DNA of 64,000 bases from JAVKBW01 sp040222995 (GTDB taxonomy: Bacteria > Pseudomonadota > Alphaproteobacteria > UBA8366 > Aestuariispiraceae): assembly GCA_040222995.1 (NCBI GenBank), contig JAVKBW010000053.1:124001-188000 (forward strand), given 5' to 3'. The position numbers were made by a program, and so were the translations under genes. Below are positions 44,341-52,339 of the stretch, one piece after another. Every line of letters begins with the position of its first letter. Position 1 is the first letter of the stretch. The notes under the pieces are model-generated. The model had not been told where the DNA came from, searched no databases, and was given only the letters and a program-made list of their open reading frames with translations.

Positions 44341-44952
44341 CTATTCTTCGGTTATCGGAGCGAATCCGTCGACCGCTTTCACCCGGTCGATCCAGGCGTT
44401 GATGCCGGCATATTTCGACAGGTCGAAACCGCCCTCGTCGGCGACATGGGTATAGGCGAACAGCGCGATATCGGCGACCGTCATGGCATCGCCGACCAGC
44501 CAGTCAGTATGGCTCAACTGTTGTTCCATGACGTCCAGCGCGGCATAGCCGGCCTTTTCCTTCTGCGGTATCAGTTTCTTTTCAAGCTCGGAAAAACTGT
44601 CCCGCACGTGATACCAGAATCGTAAAACCGCAATATTCGGCTCATGGCTGTACTGTTCGAAGAACATCCAGGACAGCATTTGCGCCCGCTGCCACGGGTC
44701 GGACGGCATGAAACGCGTGCCTTCCGCCATGTAGCACAGGATGGCGTTCGATTCCGCGAGGACGCGACCGTCGTCGAATTTAAGGGCGGGGATACGACCG
44801 TTCGGATTGATTTTGGCGAGATAGTCCGGTGTCCGGCTTTCGCCTTTTAGAATATCGATGGGGACATAGGTATAATCGTGGCCGGTAAGCTTCAGGATCA
44901 GACGAACCTTGAAGCCGTTGCCGCTTTCGATGTTGTCGTACAGGGTCAGCAT
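44341..44952 (-). CDS. glutathione S-transferase
   Basis: The 203-residue protein has the GST N-terminal thioredoxin fold (NGFKVRLILKLTGHDYTYVPIDILKGE; NPNGRIPALKFDDGRVLAESNAILCYMA) and a C-terminal helical domain (about 85-200). The start ATG at 44952 is preceded by GGAGG. It conjugates or removes electrophiles using glutathione. Separated by 125 bp from the hydroxylase-like gene on the same strand. Confidence 0.93.
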   Translation of the reverse strand: MLTLYDNIESGNGFKVRLILKLTGHDYTYVPIDILKGESRTPDYLAKINPNGRIPALKFDDGRVLAESNAILCYMAEGTRFMPSDPWQRAQMLSWMFFEQYSHEPNIAVLRFWYHVRDSFSELEKKLIPQKEKAGYAALDVMEQQLSHTDWLVGDAMTVADIALFAYTHVADEGGFDLSKYAGINAWIDRVKAVDGFAPITEE

Positions 44953-45077
44953 GTCGTCGTCCTCCGGAAGAAACGCTCCGATACCGTATCGCGCAGGCAT
45001 TGGCCGGCGGCAACCGGGATTTGTCTAATGCGGGCATAAGCTGCGTTTATTCCAGACGACGGGACGAATACACTGCG

Positions 45078-45929
45078 TTACGAAACCTCGGCGACGCGGG
45101 GGCCGTAGACCGTTTCGTTGACTTCCCGGTCGCCGGTGATGCCCGGTTCGTTCTCGTAAACGAACACGCCCATGACGCGGCGGCGGTCGCCTTCGACGGG
45201 CGAGACCCGGTGCAGCGAATTGCAGCCTCGGAAAATGCACAAGGCCCCTTCCTCGCGGCCGACCTCGACCGTGTTTTCCGGCACTTCGCCGCGAACGACC
45301 TTGCCGACATAGTCGTAGTTCTGGTCATCGTCGCTTCTTGTATGCGGCGCCATTTCGAACTTGCCGCCCTTTTCGGGGGCCTGCAGCATCAGCGTCATGG
45401 TGAAGGCGTTCGTCGAATCGAAATGCCAGGCCGACCGGTCGCCGTCGTGGTAGATCACCGTGTTAACGGGCTGGAACCGGTCTTCGTTGTCATACAGTTT
45501 TTCGACACCGACGATTTCGGCGATCAGCTTTTTCGTGGCGTCCCAGTGGTACAAGGTCTTCAGCGGTGAATCGGCAGGCAGCACATCACACGCGAGCATG
45601 CGCATCGAGGCGCTGAGGAAAACATTTCGGGCGTGATCGTCCGGCAGTGACGGGTCCTTCACACGCTGCAGATAGCAGTTTCTGTTGGCGCAGTTGAGGT
45701 GGGCGAGGTGTTCGACCGCCAGGGCCTGTTCAACCGCCAGCTTGCGGGCTTCCGGCAGAATGAAGTCCGGCAGAACGCAATACTGCTTGGAATCCAGGTC
45801 GGCTTTGCAACGGGCGACGATTTCGGCCCGCTTCGGATTGGTGTCGTCCAGCAGCGGATAGGCGTCGAGATTGATCACCTTTTCCGGCGTCATCCCAAGG
45901 TCCGTTTTCATTGCAGCAGTGGCCGTCAT
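45078..45929 (-). CDS. 2-oxoglutarate/Fe(II) dioxygenase (HFD type), free amino acid hydroxylase-like
   Basis: The 283-residue protein has a metal triad: HFD in SAWHFDSTNAFTMTLMLQAP (about residue 170) plus a later His (SLHRVSPVEGDRRRVMGVF, about 240) with the 2OG-binding Arg. The layout reminds me of the small family that includes amino-acid halogenases (BesD-like) and hydroxylases. Its Asp in HxD rules out the Gly of halogenases, so a hydroxylase is the likelier call. GGGAGGA lies before the ATG at 45929. Divergent from a TetR/BetI-like gene with an operator-like palindrome between them. Confidence 0.82.
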   Translation of the reverse strand: MTATAAMKTDLGMTPEKVINLDAYPLLDDTNPKRAEIVARCKADLDSKQYCVLPDFILPEARKLAVEQALAVEHLAHLNCANRNCYLQRVKDPSLPDDHARNVFLSASMRMLACDVLPADSPLKTLYHWDATKKLIAEIVGVEKLYDNEDRFQPVNTVIYHDGDRSAWHFDSTNAFTMTLMLQAPEKGGKFEMAPHTRSDDDQNYDYVGKVVRGEVPENTVEVGREEGALCIFRGCNSLHRVSPVEGDRRRVMGVFVYENEPGITGDREVNETVYGPRVAEVS

Positions 45930-45994
45930 ATTGTCCTCCCAATGGATCAGGGTATTATGATAGTGCATGATTTCCAGCTACAGTATCTTAAAAA

Positions 45995-46010
45995 TGTTGG
46001 ACGTTCAACA
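45995..46010. promoter_or_regulatory. operator-like palindrome between hydroxylase and TetR gene
   Basis: TGTTGGACGTTCAACA (45995-46010) is palindromic except for one base pair. It lies in the 127-bp divergent gap upstream of both genes. From memory, BetI operators have a TTGAACGTCCAA-like core, which this site contains on one strand (reverse of TTGGACGTTCAA). I have not checked this. Confidence 0.5.
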
Positions 46011-46056
46011 AAACTATTGCATTGCGAAAATTTCACGGGGGCTTTAGGAAATTGAT

Positions 46057-46707
46057 ATGGCGACGATTGCAGCAAAGACAAAAAACGGGCGGGCGAAAAT
46101 CGAGCGTCCGAGAACCTTGCCGGAAATCAACGAATTCCGGCGCAAGGCGCTGATTGAAGGCTGTATCCAGTCGATGTCGGAGTTCGGTGTCGGCGGCACC
46201 ACGGTTAAAACCATCTGTGAAGCAGCGGGCGCGTCGCGCGGTCTCATCAGTCATTACTTCGAAAGCAAGGACGATCTGGTCGCGGCGTCGCTGAAACATC
46301 TGTATTCGCAGGTTGCCGCCAATGTCGCCGTCGCTATCGACGCCTCCGGTCCGAGCGCCGTCGAAAGATTGTATGCGATGCCGAGAGCGATCTTCTCGGA
46401 ACCCGTGCTGACCGAACAAAATCTCACCGCTTTCCTCAGCTTCTGGCACGAAATCAGGTTCAATATCGCCGTGCAGGAGGTAAACCGAGGCCTTTACGCC
46501 GATTACATCAGGCGCACCGAACAACTTTTTATCGACGCGGCGAATGAACTGGACCGGGAGATCGATACCCACCGGGCGGCCCTTGGCCTCGTGGTTCTGT
46601 GCGACGGGCTTTGGCTCGGCATGTCGATTCACGACAGGGTGGCGTCGGCGGAAGACGCCGTTGATGTGAGCTGCCGCTACGTCGATCAGCAACTCGGTAT
46701 CGACTGA
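46057..46707 (+). CDS. TetR/AcrR family regulator, BetI-like
   Basis: The 216-residue protein has an N-terminal TetR HTH (SMSEFGVGGTTVKTICEAAGASRGLISHYFESKDDL, about 40-75) and a C-terminal BetI-like helical domain (about 95-210, LWLGMSIHDRVASAEDAVDV). It is transcribed divergently from the 2OG enzyme gene, so it likely regulates that gene and itself through the palindrome between them. The ligand is unknown. Confidence 0.9.
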   Translation: MATIAAKTKNGRAKIERPRTLPEINEFRRKALIEGCIQSMSEFGVGGTTVKTICEAAGASRGLISHYFESKDDLVAASLKHLYSQVAANVAVAIDASGPSAVERLYAMPRAIFSEPVLTEQNLTAFLSFWHEIRFNIAVQEVNRGLYADYIRRTEQLFIDAANELDREIDTHRAALGLVVLCDGLWLGMSIHDRVASAEDAVDVSCRYVDQQLGID

Positions 46708-46821
46708 CCGGAATTCGCCAACTGCTGCGCAAGGCGGCATCATTTTCCTGCCATGAACCTGTAACGGATCTGCCATCGAACAGGGCTATGTCTGATCGAT
46801 TATCCGTGGAGGTGCGGTACG

Positions 46822-47655
46822 ATGCTGACAGCGAGCGATTTCAGCTATGCGATGCCGGAGGATGACTGGTGGCGCCGCGCCGCAATCAAGGGAATAGAAC
46901 GTCTTTCCGGCAAGGCCATGCTGTGGCGCCTGTATGACGGGTATCGGCGGGTTTCGACCGGCGACGACTTTTTCGAACAGGCGATCCGGCGGCTCGAACT
47001 GACGGTAAACATTAATGCAGGCGGCCTGTCGTCGATTCCCGAAACCGGGCCGCTGATTGTCATCGCCAATCATCCGCTGGGCGTGGTCGACGGTCTGCTG
47101 CTGGGGTATCTGATCGGTCAGGTACGGAAAGACTTCCGGCTGCTTGTACATAGTGCTCTATGCAAGGTGCCGGAACCGCGCGCCCATTTCCTGCCGGTCG
47201 ATTTTCTCGATACGCCGGCCGCCCGGCAGACAAACCTGGAAACACGGCGCGAAGCGCTTGCCGATCTGGCGGATGGCCATGTGATCGCGATTTTTCCGGC
47301 CGGCGGCATCGCCACCGCGCGCAATCCGTTCGCCAAGGCGACCGATATCGAATGGAAGGCCTTCACGGCGGGCATGGTGAAGAAAAGCGGGGCGCCGGTT
47401 CTGCCGATTCTGATCGAGGGACAGACATCGCGCCTGTTTCAGGTTTTCAGCCGCATCAGTTACGAACTGCGTGCCTCGCTGCTGTTCCGCGAAGCCGTGA
47501 AAATGATGGGCAACGATGTGCGGGCGCATGTCGGCACATTGCTGCCGCCCGACCTGCTGGCGGTCCATTCCGACCGGCGCGAGCTGATGGATCATCTTCG
47601 GCGGCACACCTTCGGCCTCGGGCCGGTTGACAGGACGGCGATGCAGACGGTCTGA
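46822..47655 (+). CDS. lysophospholipid / ornithine-lipid acyltransferase (PlsC-like)
   Basis: The 277-residue protein has the acyltransferase block ANHPLGVVDGLLLGY (HPxGxxDG, about residue 78) and a second block AIFPAGGIATARNPFAK (about 158). The form of the first block resembles the hemolysin/OlsA group more than classical PlsC. It likely adds a fatty acyl chain from acyl-ACP to a lyso-lipid at the inner membrane. The next gene, an LpxO/OlsC-like hydroxylase, suggests a shared lipid-modification pathway. Confidence 0.88.
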   Translation: MLTASDFSYAMPEDDWWRRAAIKGIERLSGKAMLWRLYDGYRRVSTGDDFFEQAIRRLELTVNINAGGLSSIPETGPLIVIANHPLGVVDGLLLGYLIGQVRKDFRLLVHSALCKVPEPRAHFLPVDFLDTPAARQTNLETRREALADLADGHVIAIFPAGGIATARNPFAKATDIEWKAFTAGMVKKSGAPVLPILIEGQTSRLFQVFSRISYELRASLLFREAVKMMGNDVRAHVGTLLPPDLLAVHSDRRELMDHLRRHTFGLGPVDRTAMQTV

Positions 47656-47787
47656 CCGAAGCAGGAAGCCTCCGCACAGGCGGCTTTGACCTTTGCCGCC
47701 GAACCGGTTCAAACTTCCGGCGGAAAGGGCCGGCGAATATTCGTTTCTCCACGTACCGGCCGCTGCAGGACATACCCGGATGCCGCT

Positions 47788-48603
47788 GTGCCGCCGATAA
47801 AGGGAAAGACCGTAAAGCAGGGGCTGATCGCCGTCGCGTTTCTGGCGGCCGGTTTCTATTTCATTCCCTGGCTGCTGCTGTTCTACATGGCCTGCGGGCT
47901 GGCCGATATCCTGCGCCATGAAAAGCGCGACTGGTATCTGTGGCAGCGTTATTTCAGCGGTAACGGGTTTACCACCTGGCTGATGTCGCCGCTCAACCTG
48001 TTTATCGATCTGGTCTGCTACCGGAACCCGAAAATCTTCGCCCTGTCGGACTTTTCCGACGAGGCGCGGCGGGAAATCGAGTCTGTGCTCGGGGCGTTCG
48101 ATGCCAATCGGGATGCGATCATTGACCGCATCAACCGCAACCTTGGCGATGCGAAGCGCGGCATGTTTCTGTTCCGCTGGTTCGGGCATCGGTACAATGA
48201 CAGTATCGAGGCGTTGAACGCGCCGTTCCGCCATGTCCGCACCATCGCGGTATCGGTGTTCAACGGGCAGGAGCGCACAAACTTCCACTTCGGACCAATG
48301 CGTATGACCATCCGCGTGCTGTATAATCTGACGCCGGTTCGGGACAAGGATGTCTTCATCGAAACCGGGCATACGCGGCATTACTGGGCGGATGATCCCT
48401 TGTTCATCTTCGATGACACGCTGATGCACCGGTCGATCAACGACGATGACGGGCGGCGGTTCTGCGTGTTTCTGGATGTCATGCGGCCGTCGCCGTTTCC
48501 CGGCCTGCTGCGGGCGATGATGGCGCCGGTATCGCTGGTCGCCGGCGCGTTCAAGTCGATCTACTACCGGCGCTGGAAAATGCTGGGGACGGGCGCGGCC
48601 TGA
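47788..48603 (+). CDS. aspartyl/asparaginyl beta-hydroxylase family protein, LpxO/OlsC-like lipid hydroxylase
   Basis: The 271-residue protein has an N-terminal membrane anchor (LIAVAFLAAGFYFIPWLLLFYM) and the conserved core: NFHFGPMRMTIRVLYNL, the loop IETGHTRHYWADD and the block FIFDDTLMHRSINDDDGRRFCVFLDVMRP with Fe ligands. This fits LpxO and OlsC enzymes, which hydroxylate acyl chains of lipid A or ornithine lipids. A start at 47686 would add 34 residues; the GTG at 47788 puts the anchor at the N-terminus as in LpxO. It follows the acyltransferase. Confidence 0.82.
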   Translation: MPPIKGKTVKQGLIAVAFLAAGFYFIPWLLLFYMACGLADILRHEKRDWYLWQRYFSGNGFTTWLMSPLNLFIDLVCYRNPKIFALSDFSDEARREIESVLGAFDANRDAIIDRINRNLGDAKRGMFLFRWFGHRYNDSIEALNAPFRHVRTIAVSVFNGQERTNFHFGPMRMTIRVLYNLTPVRDKDVFIETGHTRHYWADDPLFIFDDTLMHRSINDDDGRRFCVFLDVMRPSPFPGLLRAMMAPVSLVAGAFKSIYYRRWKMLGTGAA

Positions 48604-48624
48604 CGGCCTGCGCCGGCCATGAAA

Positions 48625-48657
48625 AAGGCGGCCCCGCTTTCGGGACCGCCTTCTGTC
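48625..48657 (-). terminator. hairpin terminator between the lipid hydroxylase and Hsp20 genes
   Basis: The stem AAGGCGGCCCCG (48625-48636) pairs with CGGGACCGCCTT (48641-48652), with one mismatch and loop CTTT. The minus-strand reading is followed by TTTTTC, so it could end the hsp20 transcript. On the + strand it is a weaker terminator. Confidence 0.6.
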
Positions 48658-48789
48658 TCGCACCGGCTGGAAATCCGGAATGCCGGTGGTGTGTCAAGGT
48701 TGGCGTCAGCCCTCTGGCCTATCTGCACACCTGATCGCTCGCGATTGCAGGTGCCGGATGGGGGAGAGGGCCGGCGCCGCGGCGTTACC

Positions 48790-49263
48790 TTAGGCCGCTT
48801 TGGTCAGCTTCTTCGCTGCTTTCGCGCCGCCGATAGCGATCGTGCGAGGTTTCTTTTCCTCCGGCACTTCGCGAACCAGCTTCACATGCAGCAGGCCGTG
48901 TTCGAGGACCGCGCCATCGACCCTGATATGGTCGGCGAGGTTGAACTTGCGCTCGAACGCTCGTTCGGCGATGCCGCGATACAGGAAGTTGCGTCCGGTT
49001 TCAGTATCGTCGTCGACCTGTTTGCGGCCGGAAATCGTCAGTTCCGATTCCTTGACCTCAATCGACAGGTCTTCCTCCGCAAAGCCGGCAACCGCCATCG
49101 TGATCTGATAGGCGTCGCCATCGACGTTTTCTTCGCTGAGTTTCTCGATGTTGTAGGGCGGATAGGTGGGGCCCTGTTCGGCCGCCATCGTGTCCATCAT
49201 GCGCGCCATGCGGTCAAAACCGACCGAGGTGCGGAAAAGGGGGGTCAAATCAAACGTACGCAT
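48790..49263 (-). CDS. Hsp20/alpha-crystallin small heat-shock protein
   Basis: The 157-residue protein has an alpha-crystallin domain with NVDGDAYQITMAVAGFAEED and ELTISGRK, and ends in the LxxLxR-like tail (EEKKPRTIAIGGAKAAKK, reduced). It forms oligomers that hold unfolding proteins. The first ATG, at 49269, sits only one base after GGAGGA; the ATG at 49263 is at optimal spacing and is chosen. A heat-shock-type promoter and a possible RNA thermometer lie upstream. Confidence 0.93.
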   Translation of the reverse strand: MRTFDLTPLFRTSVGFDRMARMMDTMAAEQGPTYPPYNIEKLSEENVDGDAYQITMAVAGFAEEDLSIEVKESELTISGRKQVDDDTETGRNFLYRGIAERAFERKFNLADHIRVDGAVLEHGLLHVKLVREVPEEKKPRTIAIGGAKAAKKLTKAA

Positions 49264-49266
49264 CGT

Positions 49267-49288
49267 CATATCCTCCTTAAGCGATATG
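49267..49288 (-). promoter_or_regulatory. possible RNA thermometer hairpin over the hsp20 ribosome site
   Basis: On the minus strand CATATC and GATATG form a 6-bp stem with a 10-base loop that contains the AAGGAGG ribosome site. Such an A/U-rich hairpin would hold the site at low temperature, like ROSE or FourU elements. The stem includes the first ATG. It was found by eye and not folded. Confidence 0.45.
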
Positions 49289-49368
49289 TCATTAACTCCG
49301 GTCCGCCCGATGGGCCGAACCGCTTCTATGCCAGTCTGGAACCCATTCGGCGTTCCCTGACACGCTAG

Positions 49369-49397
49369 ATTTGGGCATCCAATTTCAGCGTTTCAAG
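49369..49397 (-). promoter_or_regulatory. heat-shock sigma factor (RpoH) promoter of hsp20
   Basis: On the minus strand CTTGAA, a 16-base spacer and CCCAAAT lie about 100 bases before the start of hsp20. CTTGAA is the RpoH -35 sequence, and CCCAAAT resembles the CCCATAT-like -10. A 5' untranslated leader of about 100 bases is implied. Confidence 0.6.
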
Positions 49398-49430
49398 AGC
49401 TTTGGATGCGGATTTTTAACGCGACCGGGC

Positions 49431-49460
49431 AAAGAAAAAGGGCGCCGCGAGGGCGCCCTT
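49431..49460 (-). terminator. intrinsic terminator of rpmE
   Basis: On the minus strand AAGGGCGCC (49460-49452), loop CTCGC, GGCGCCCTT (49446-49438), followed by TTTCTTT. Confidence 0.85.
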
Positions 49461-49486
49461 CATCGTCTGTCTGCGAGGGATTCGGA

Positions 49487-49705
49487 TCAGATGCCGAAAT
49501 TCGCGAATTTCTTGTTGAACCGGTCGAGCTGACCGCCCTGCATCAGACGCTGCGGGCCACCGGTCCAGGCCGGGTGCGATGTCGGGTCGATTTCCAGCTT
49601 CATCACATCGCCTTCCGATCCCCATGTCGAATAGGTCTGGTAGGACGTGCCGTCTGTCATTTCGACCGTGATCGAATGGTATTCCGGATGAATGTTCGCT
49701 TTCAT
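49487..49705 (-). CDS. rpmE: 50S ribosomal protein L31
   Basis: This is a 72-residue protein with the L31 pattern: MKANIHPEYHSITVEMTDGT at the start, HPAWTGGPQRLM in the centre and FNKKFANFG at the end. It lacks the four-Cys zinc motif, as usual in Alphaproteobacteria. It binds the central protuberance of the 50S subunit. Its terminator follows directly. Confidence 0.95.
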   Translation of the reverse strand: MKANIHPEYHSITVEMTDGTSYQTYSTWGSEGDVMKLEIDPTSHPAWTGGPQRLMQGGQLDRFNKKFANFGI

Positions 49706-49860
49706 CGCCAGTATCCTTGCATTTGTGCGGGGCTGCGCCCGTTTAATTCCAGGCGCGGTGTGTACAGCGGCGCGGGCGATTAGGCAAGCCCTTACCCCGG
49801 AATTCTTTGCGGTTCGATATTGTCTGTGCCTCGCTTTTCGGAGACGGATCGAGGCAATTA

Positions 49861-51138
49861 TCACCGTTCCGTCAGTTTCAGTTCGATGCGACGGTTGCGG
49901 CGGAAGGCGATTTCATCCGTTCGCTCGTCCAGCGGCTGATATTCCGCGAAGCCGGTCGCGGCAAGGCGTTCCGGCGGGATGCCCTGACTGCGCAGGAATT
50001 TCACGACGGAAATCGCCCGCGCCGTCGACAGTTCCCAGTTCGACGGGAATCGGGCGGTCGAGATCGGCCGTTCGTCGGTATGGCCGTCGACCCGCAATAT
50101 CCAGTTCAGTTCCGGCGGGATCTGCGTGGCGATTTCCAGTAGCGTCTTGGCGAGGCTGGCCATCTGTTCCTTGCCGGCTTCGCCCAGCTCGGCGGAACCG
50201 CCCTCGAACAACACTTCCGACTGGAAGACGAAGCGGTCGCCGACAATCTGGATATCGCGCCGGTTGCCGAGAATTTCACGCAGCTTGCCGAAGAACTCCG
50301 ATCGGTAGCGGGCCAGTTCCTGCACCTTGCTGGCCAAAGCCACATTCAGGCGCTTGCCGAGATCAGCGATCTGCGCTTCCGCTTCGCGGTCGCGTTCCTC
50401 GGATGCGTCGAGCAGCGCGTTGAGGTCGGCGATCTGTTCCCGCAGGGCTTCGATCTGCTGGTTCAGCTTTGCCGCTTCGGCGCGGGCCAGAAGGGCGGCC
50501 TCTTTTTCTTCCGTCAGTTCCGACTGTGTGCTTTCGAGGGATTCTTCCTGGGCGGCGACGGTTTCAAGCAGTTCCTGCCGCAGGGCGTCGAGCGCCTCGA
50601 TATCGCTGCTCAGCCGGTCCAGTTCAGCCAGTTGCGCCTGAATGGTTTCCTTGTCGGCGTCGATGGTGGCGTAGGCGTCTTCCAGTTCCTGCCGGCTGGA
50701 CGACAAAGCCGCGGTTGCTTCCTCGAACGCCTTCTGGGTTTCCGACAGCTTCGTGCTCAGTTCCTCGTTGGCGTCCTGCGAGGCCTGAAACCGCGCCAGC
50801 AGACCGTCGCGTTCCGCGCGCAGATCGCCGAGGGCGGCTTCCAGCTCGTCGCGGCGCGACAGGCTGGCGCGCAACTGGCTGGAAATGCTTTCGACATTCT
50901 GTCTGAGGTCGTCATTGGCGGAGCGTTCCAGCGCCAGCAGTTCGCCGAGCTCGGTAACCTGCCGGCTGAGCCGGTCGAGCGCCTTGTCGCGCCCGGCAAG
51001 CGCGTCATTCAGATATAGCTGCGAAATCACGAAGATCATCAGCAGAAAGATGATGACCATCAACAGGGTCGCGAGCGCGTCGACAAAGCCCGGCCAGATA
51101 TCCAGGGTCTGCTGTCGGGACCGTCTGGCAATCGCCAT
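49861..51138 (-). CDS. MotB/OmpA-like peptidoglycan-binding envelope protein
   Basis: The 425-residue protein has a single N-terminal membrane anchor (LATLLMVIIFLLMIFVISQLYL, about residues 23-44), a long coiled coil (about 50-275, rich in Glu/Gln/Ala) and a C-terminal OmpA/MotB domain (about 300-420) with LNWILRVDGHTDERPI and LAATGFAEYQP. The plan matches envelope proteins that pair with a TolQ/MotA-like channel, whose gene lies just upstream. It probably joins the inner membrane to peptidoglycan. It resembles an uncharacterised motor-like complex common in Alphaproteobacteria. Confidence 0.88.
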   Translation of the reverse strand: MAIARRSRQQTLDIWPGFVDALATLLMVIIFLLMIFVISQLYLNDALAGRDKALDRLSRQVTELGELLALERSANDDLRQNVESISSQLRASLSRRDELEAALGDLRAERDGLLARFQASQDANEELSTKLSETQKAFEEATAALSSSRQELEDAYATIDADKETIQAQLAELDRLSSDIEALDALRQELLETVAAQEESLESTQSELTEEKEAALLARAEAAKLNQQIEALREQIADLNALLDASEERDREAEAQIADLGKRLNVALASKVQELARYRSEFFGKLREILGNRRDIQIVGDRFVFQSEVLFEGGSAELGEAGKEQMASLAKTLLEIATQIPPELNWILRVDGHTDERPISTARFPSNWELSTARAISVVKFLRSQGIPPERLAATGFAEYQPLDERTDEIAFRRNRRIELKLTER

Positions 51139-51173
51139 GATCGGCTGTTCCTATGCGTCCGCGGGGCGGGGCG

Positions 51174-52307
51174 TCATACCTCTCCCCCTTCGGCGATAGC
51201 GGCGATGGTGCGCGCCAGCAGGCGGATTTCGCTGCGGATTTCCTGCACCGTTTCGGCCCGGCCGGTTTCCATCCGTTCCAGCATCCGGTTGAGATGCTGG
51301 TCGATATTCTTCAGGCGGGCATGGTCGGCGCTGCCGCCGGTCGCCGTGTTCTCCAGCACCTGCTGCAGTTTCTGCTGGCCTTCGGCGAGGCGCAGCATCA
51401 GGTCCTGTTCGGTGCGCATCGTATCGGCCAGGGTGCCCAGCTTGTCGGTCAGGTCGTTGATGTCGTTATGCGAGGCGGCGCGGGATTCCTCGGCCTTGGC
51501 GATGGTGCGCTGCAGGCCTTCCAGGCTGTCGGCTGTCTGTTCCAGCAATGCCTGAATATAGGCGGGAACGGATTGCTCGCCGTCGCCGATCGGGCCGCCG
51601 CCGCCACTCAGCCGGGTCAGCCCGGAAAGCCATTCCTCGAGATCGTTATAGAAGCGGTTCTGCGCCTGACCGGCCTGCAGGCTGAGAAAGCCGAGGATCA
51701 GCGATCCGGCGAGGCCGAACAGGGACGAACTGAAGGCGGTGCCCATCCCCGCCAGCGGCGCATCCAGCCCGGCTTTCAGATCGGCGAAAGCGCCGGCGGC
51801 GTCCGATCCGCCGACCTGCACGCCGGCAATCACCCCGGCGACGCTCTGCACCGTGTCCAGCAGGCCCCAGAACGTGCCCAAGAGCCCGAGGAAGACCAGC
51901 AGGCCGATCATATAGCGGCTGACCTCACGCGCCTCGTCCAGCCGGGCGGCGACGCCGTCCAGCAGGGTCTGCATCGCGGTGGTCGACAGGCTGAGGCTGC
52001 GGCTGCGGTCGGTGCGTTCGGTCAGCATCGTCGCGGCGGAGGCCAGAAGTCGCGGCGTCGCCAGACTGGTCTGTGCGCCATGCGCGCCCAGCTTGAAACT
52101 TTCAACCCAGGAAATTTCGCGGTTCAGCTTGGCGACCATCCAGAAGGTGATGCCGATGCCGACCAGCAGCGCGCCGAGAATGATGCCGTTGATGAAGACA
52201 TTCGAAAAGAACGCCTCCACCAGCGGTTCGATCACCATGAAGGCGCAAACGGCGACAATCGCCAGAAACAGGAACATACGGATCAGAAAACTGTTAGGAC
52301 GGCTCAC
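51174..52307 (-). CDS. MotA/TolQ/ExbB-family inner-membrane channel protein
   Basis: The 377-residue protein has N-terminal membrane spans (about residues 8-30 and 38-60), a soluble loop and the conserved pair of spans with GLLVFLGLLGTFWGLLDTVQ (about 138) and GMGTAFSSSLFGLAGSLILGFL (about 187). Together they form the MotA/TolQ-type proton channel core. A long C-terminal tail (about 230-377) has coiled-coil character. It ends 36 bp before the MotB-like gene and likely pairs with it. The substrate force is probably proton flow, used for envelope work. Confidence 0.88.
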   Translation of the reverse strand: MSRPNSFLIRMFLFLAIVAVCAFMVIEPLVEAFFSNVFINGIILGALLVGIGITFWMVAKLNREISWVESFKLGAHGAQTSLATPRLLASAATMLTERTDRSRSLSLSTTAMQTLLDGVAARLDEAREVSRYMIGLLVFLGLLGTFWGLLDTVQSVAGVIAGVQVGGSDAAGAFADLKAGLDAPLAGMGTAFSSSLFGLAGSLILGFLSLQAGQAQNRFYNDLEEWLSGLTRLSGGGGPIGDGEQSVPAYIQALLEQTADSLEGLQRTIAKAEESRAASHNDINDLTDKLGTLADTMRTEQDLMLRLAEGQQKLQQVLENTATGGSADHARLKNIDQHLNRMLERMETGRAETVQEIRSEIRLLARTIAAIAEGGEV

Positions 52308-52339
52308 CCTTTAGTCCTTACCTGTGTCTGTTTCGATAT

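Noticed and set aside
47158..48663. 501-codon minus-strand frame opposite the acyltransferase and hydroxylase
   Set aside because: Shadow frame. The + strand products have family motifs, and the minus translation is Arg/Pro-rich noise.
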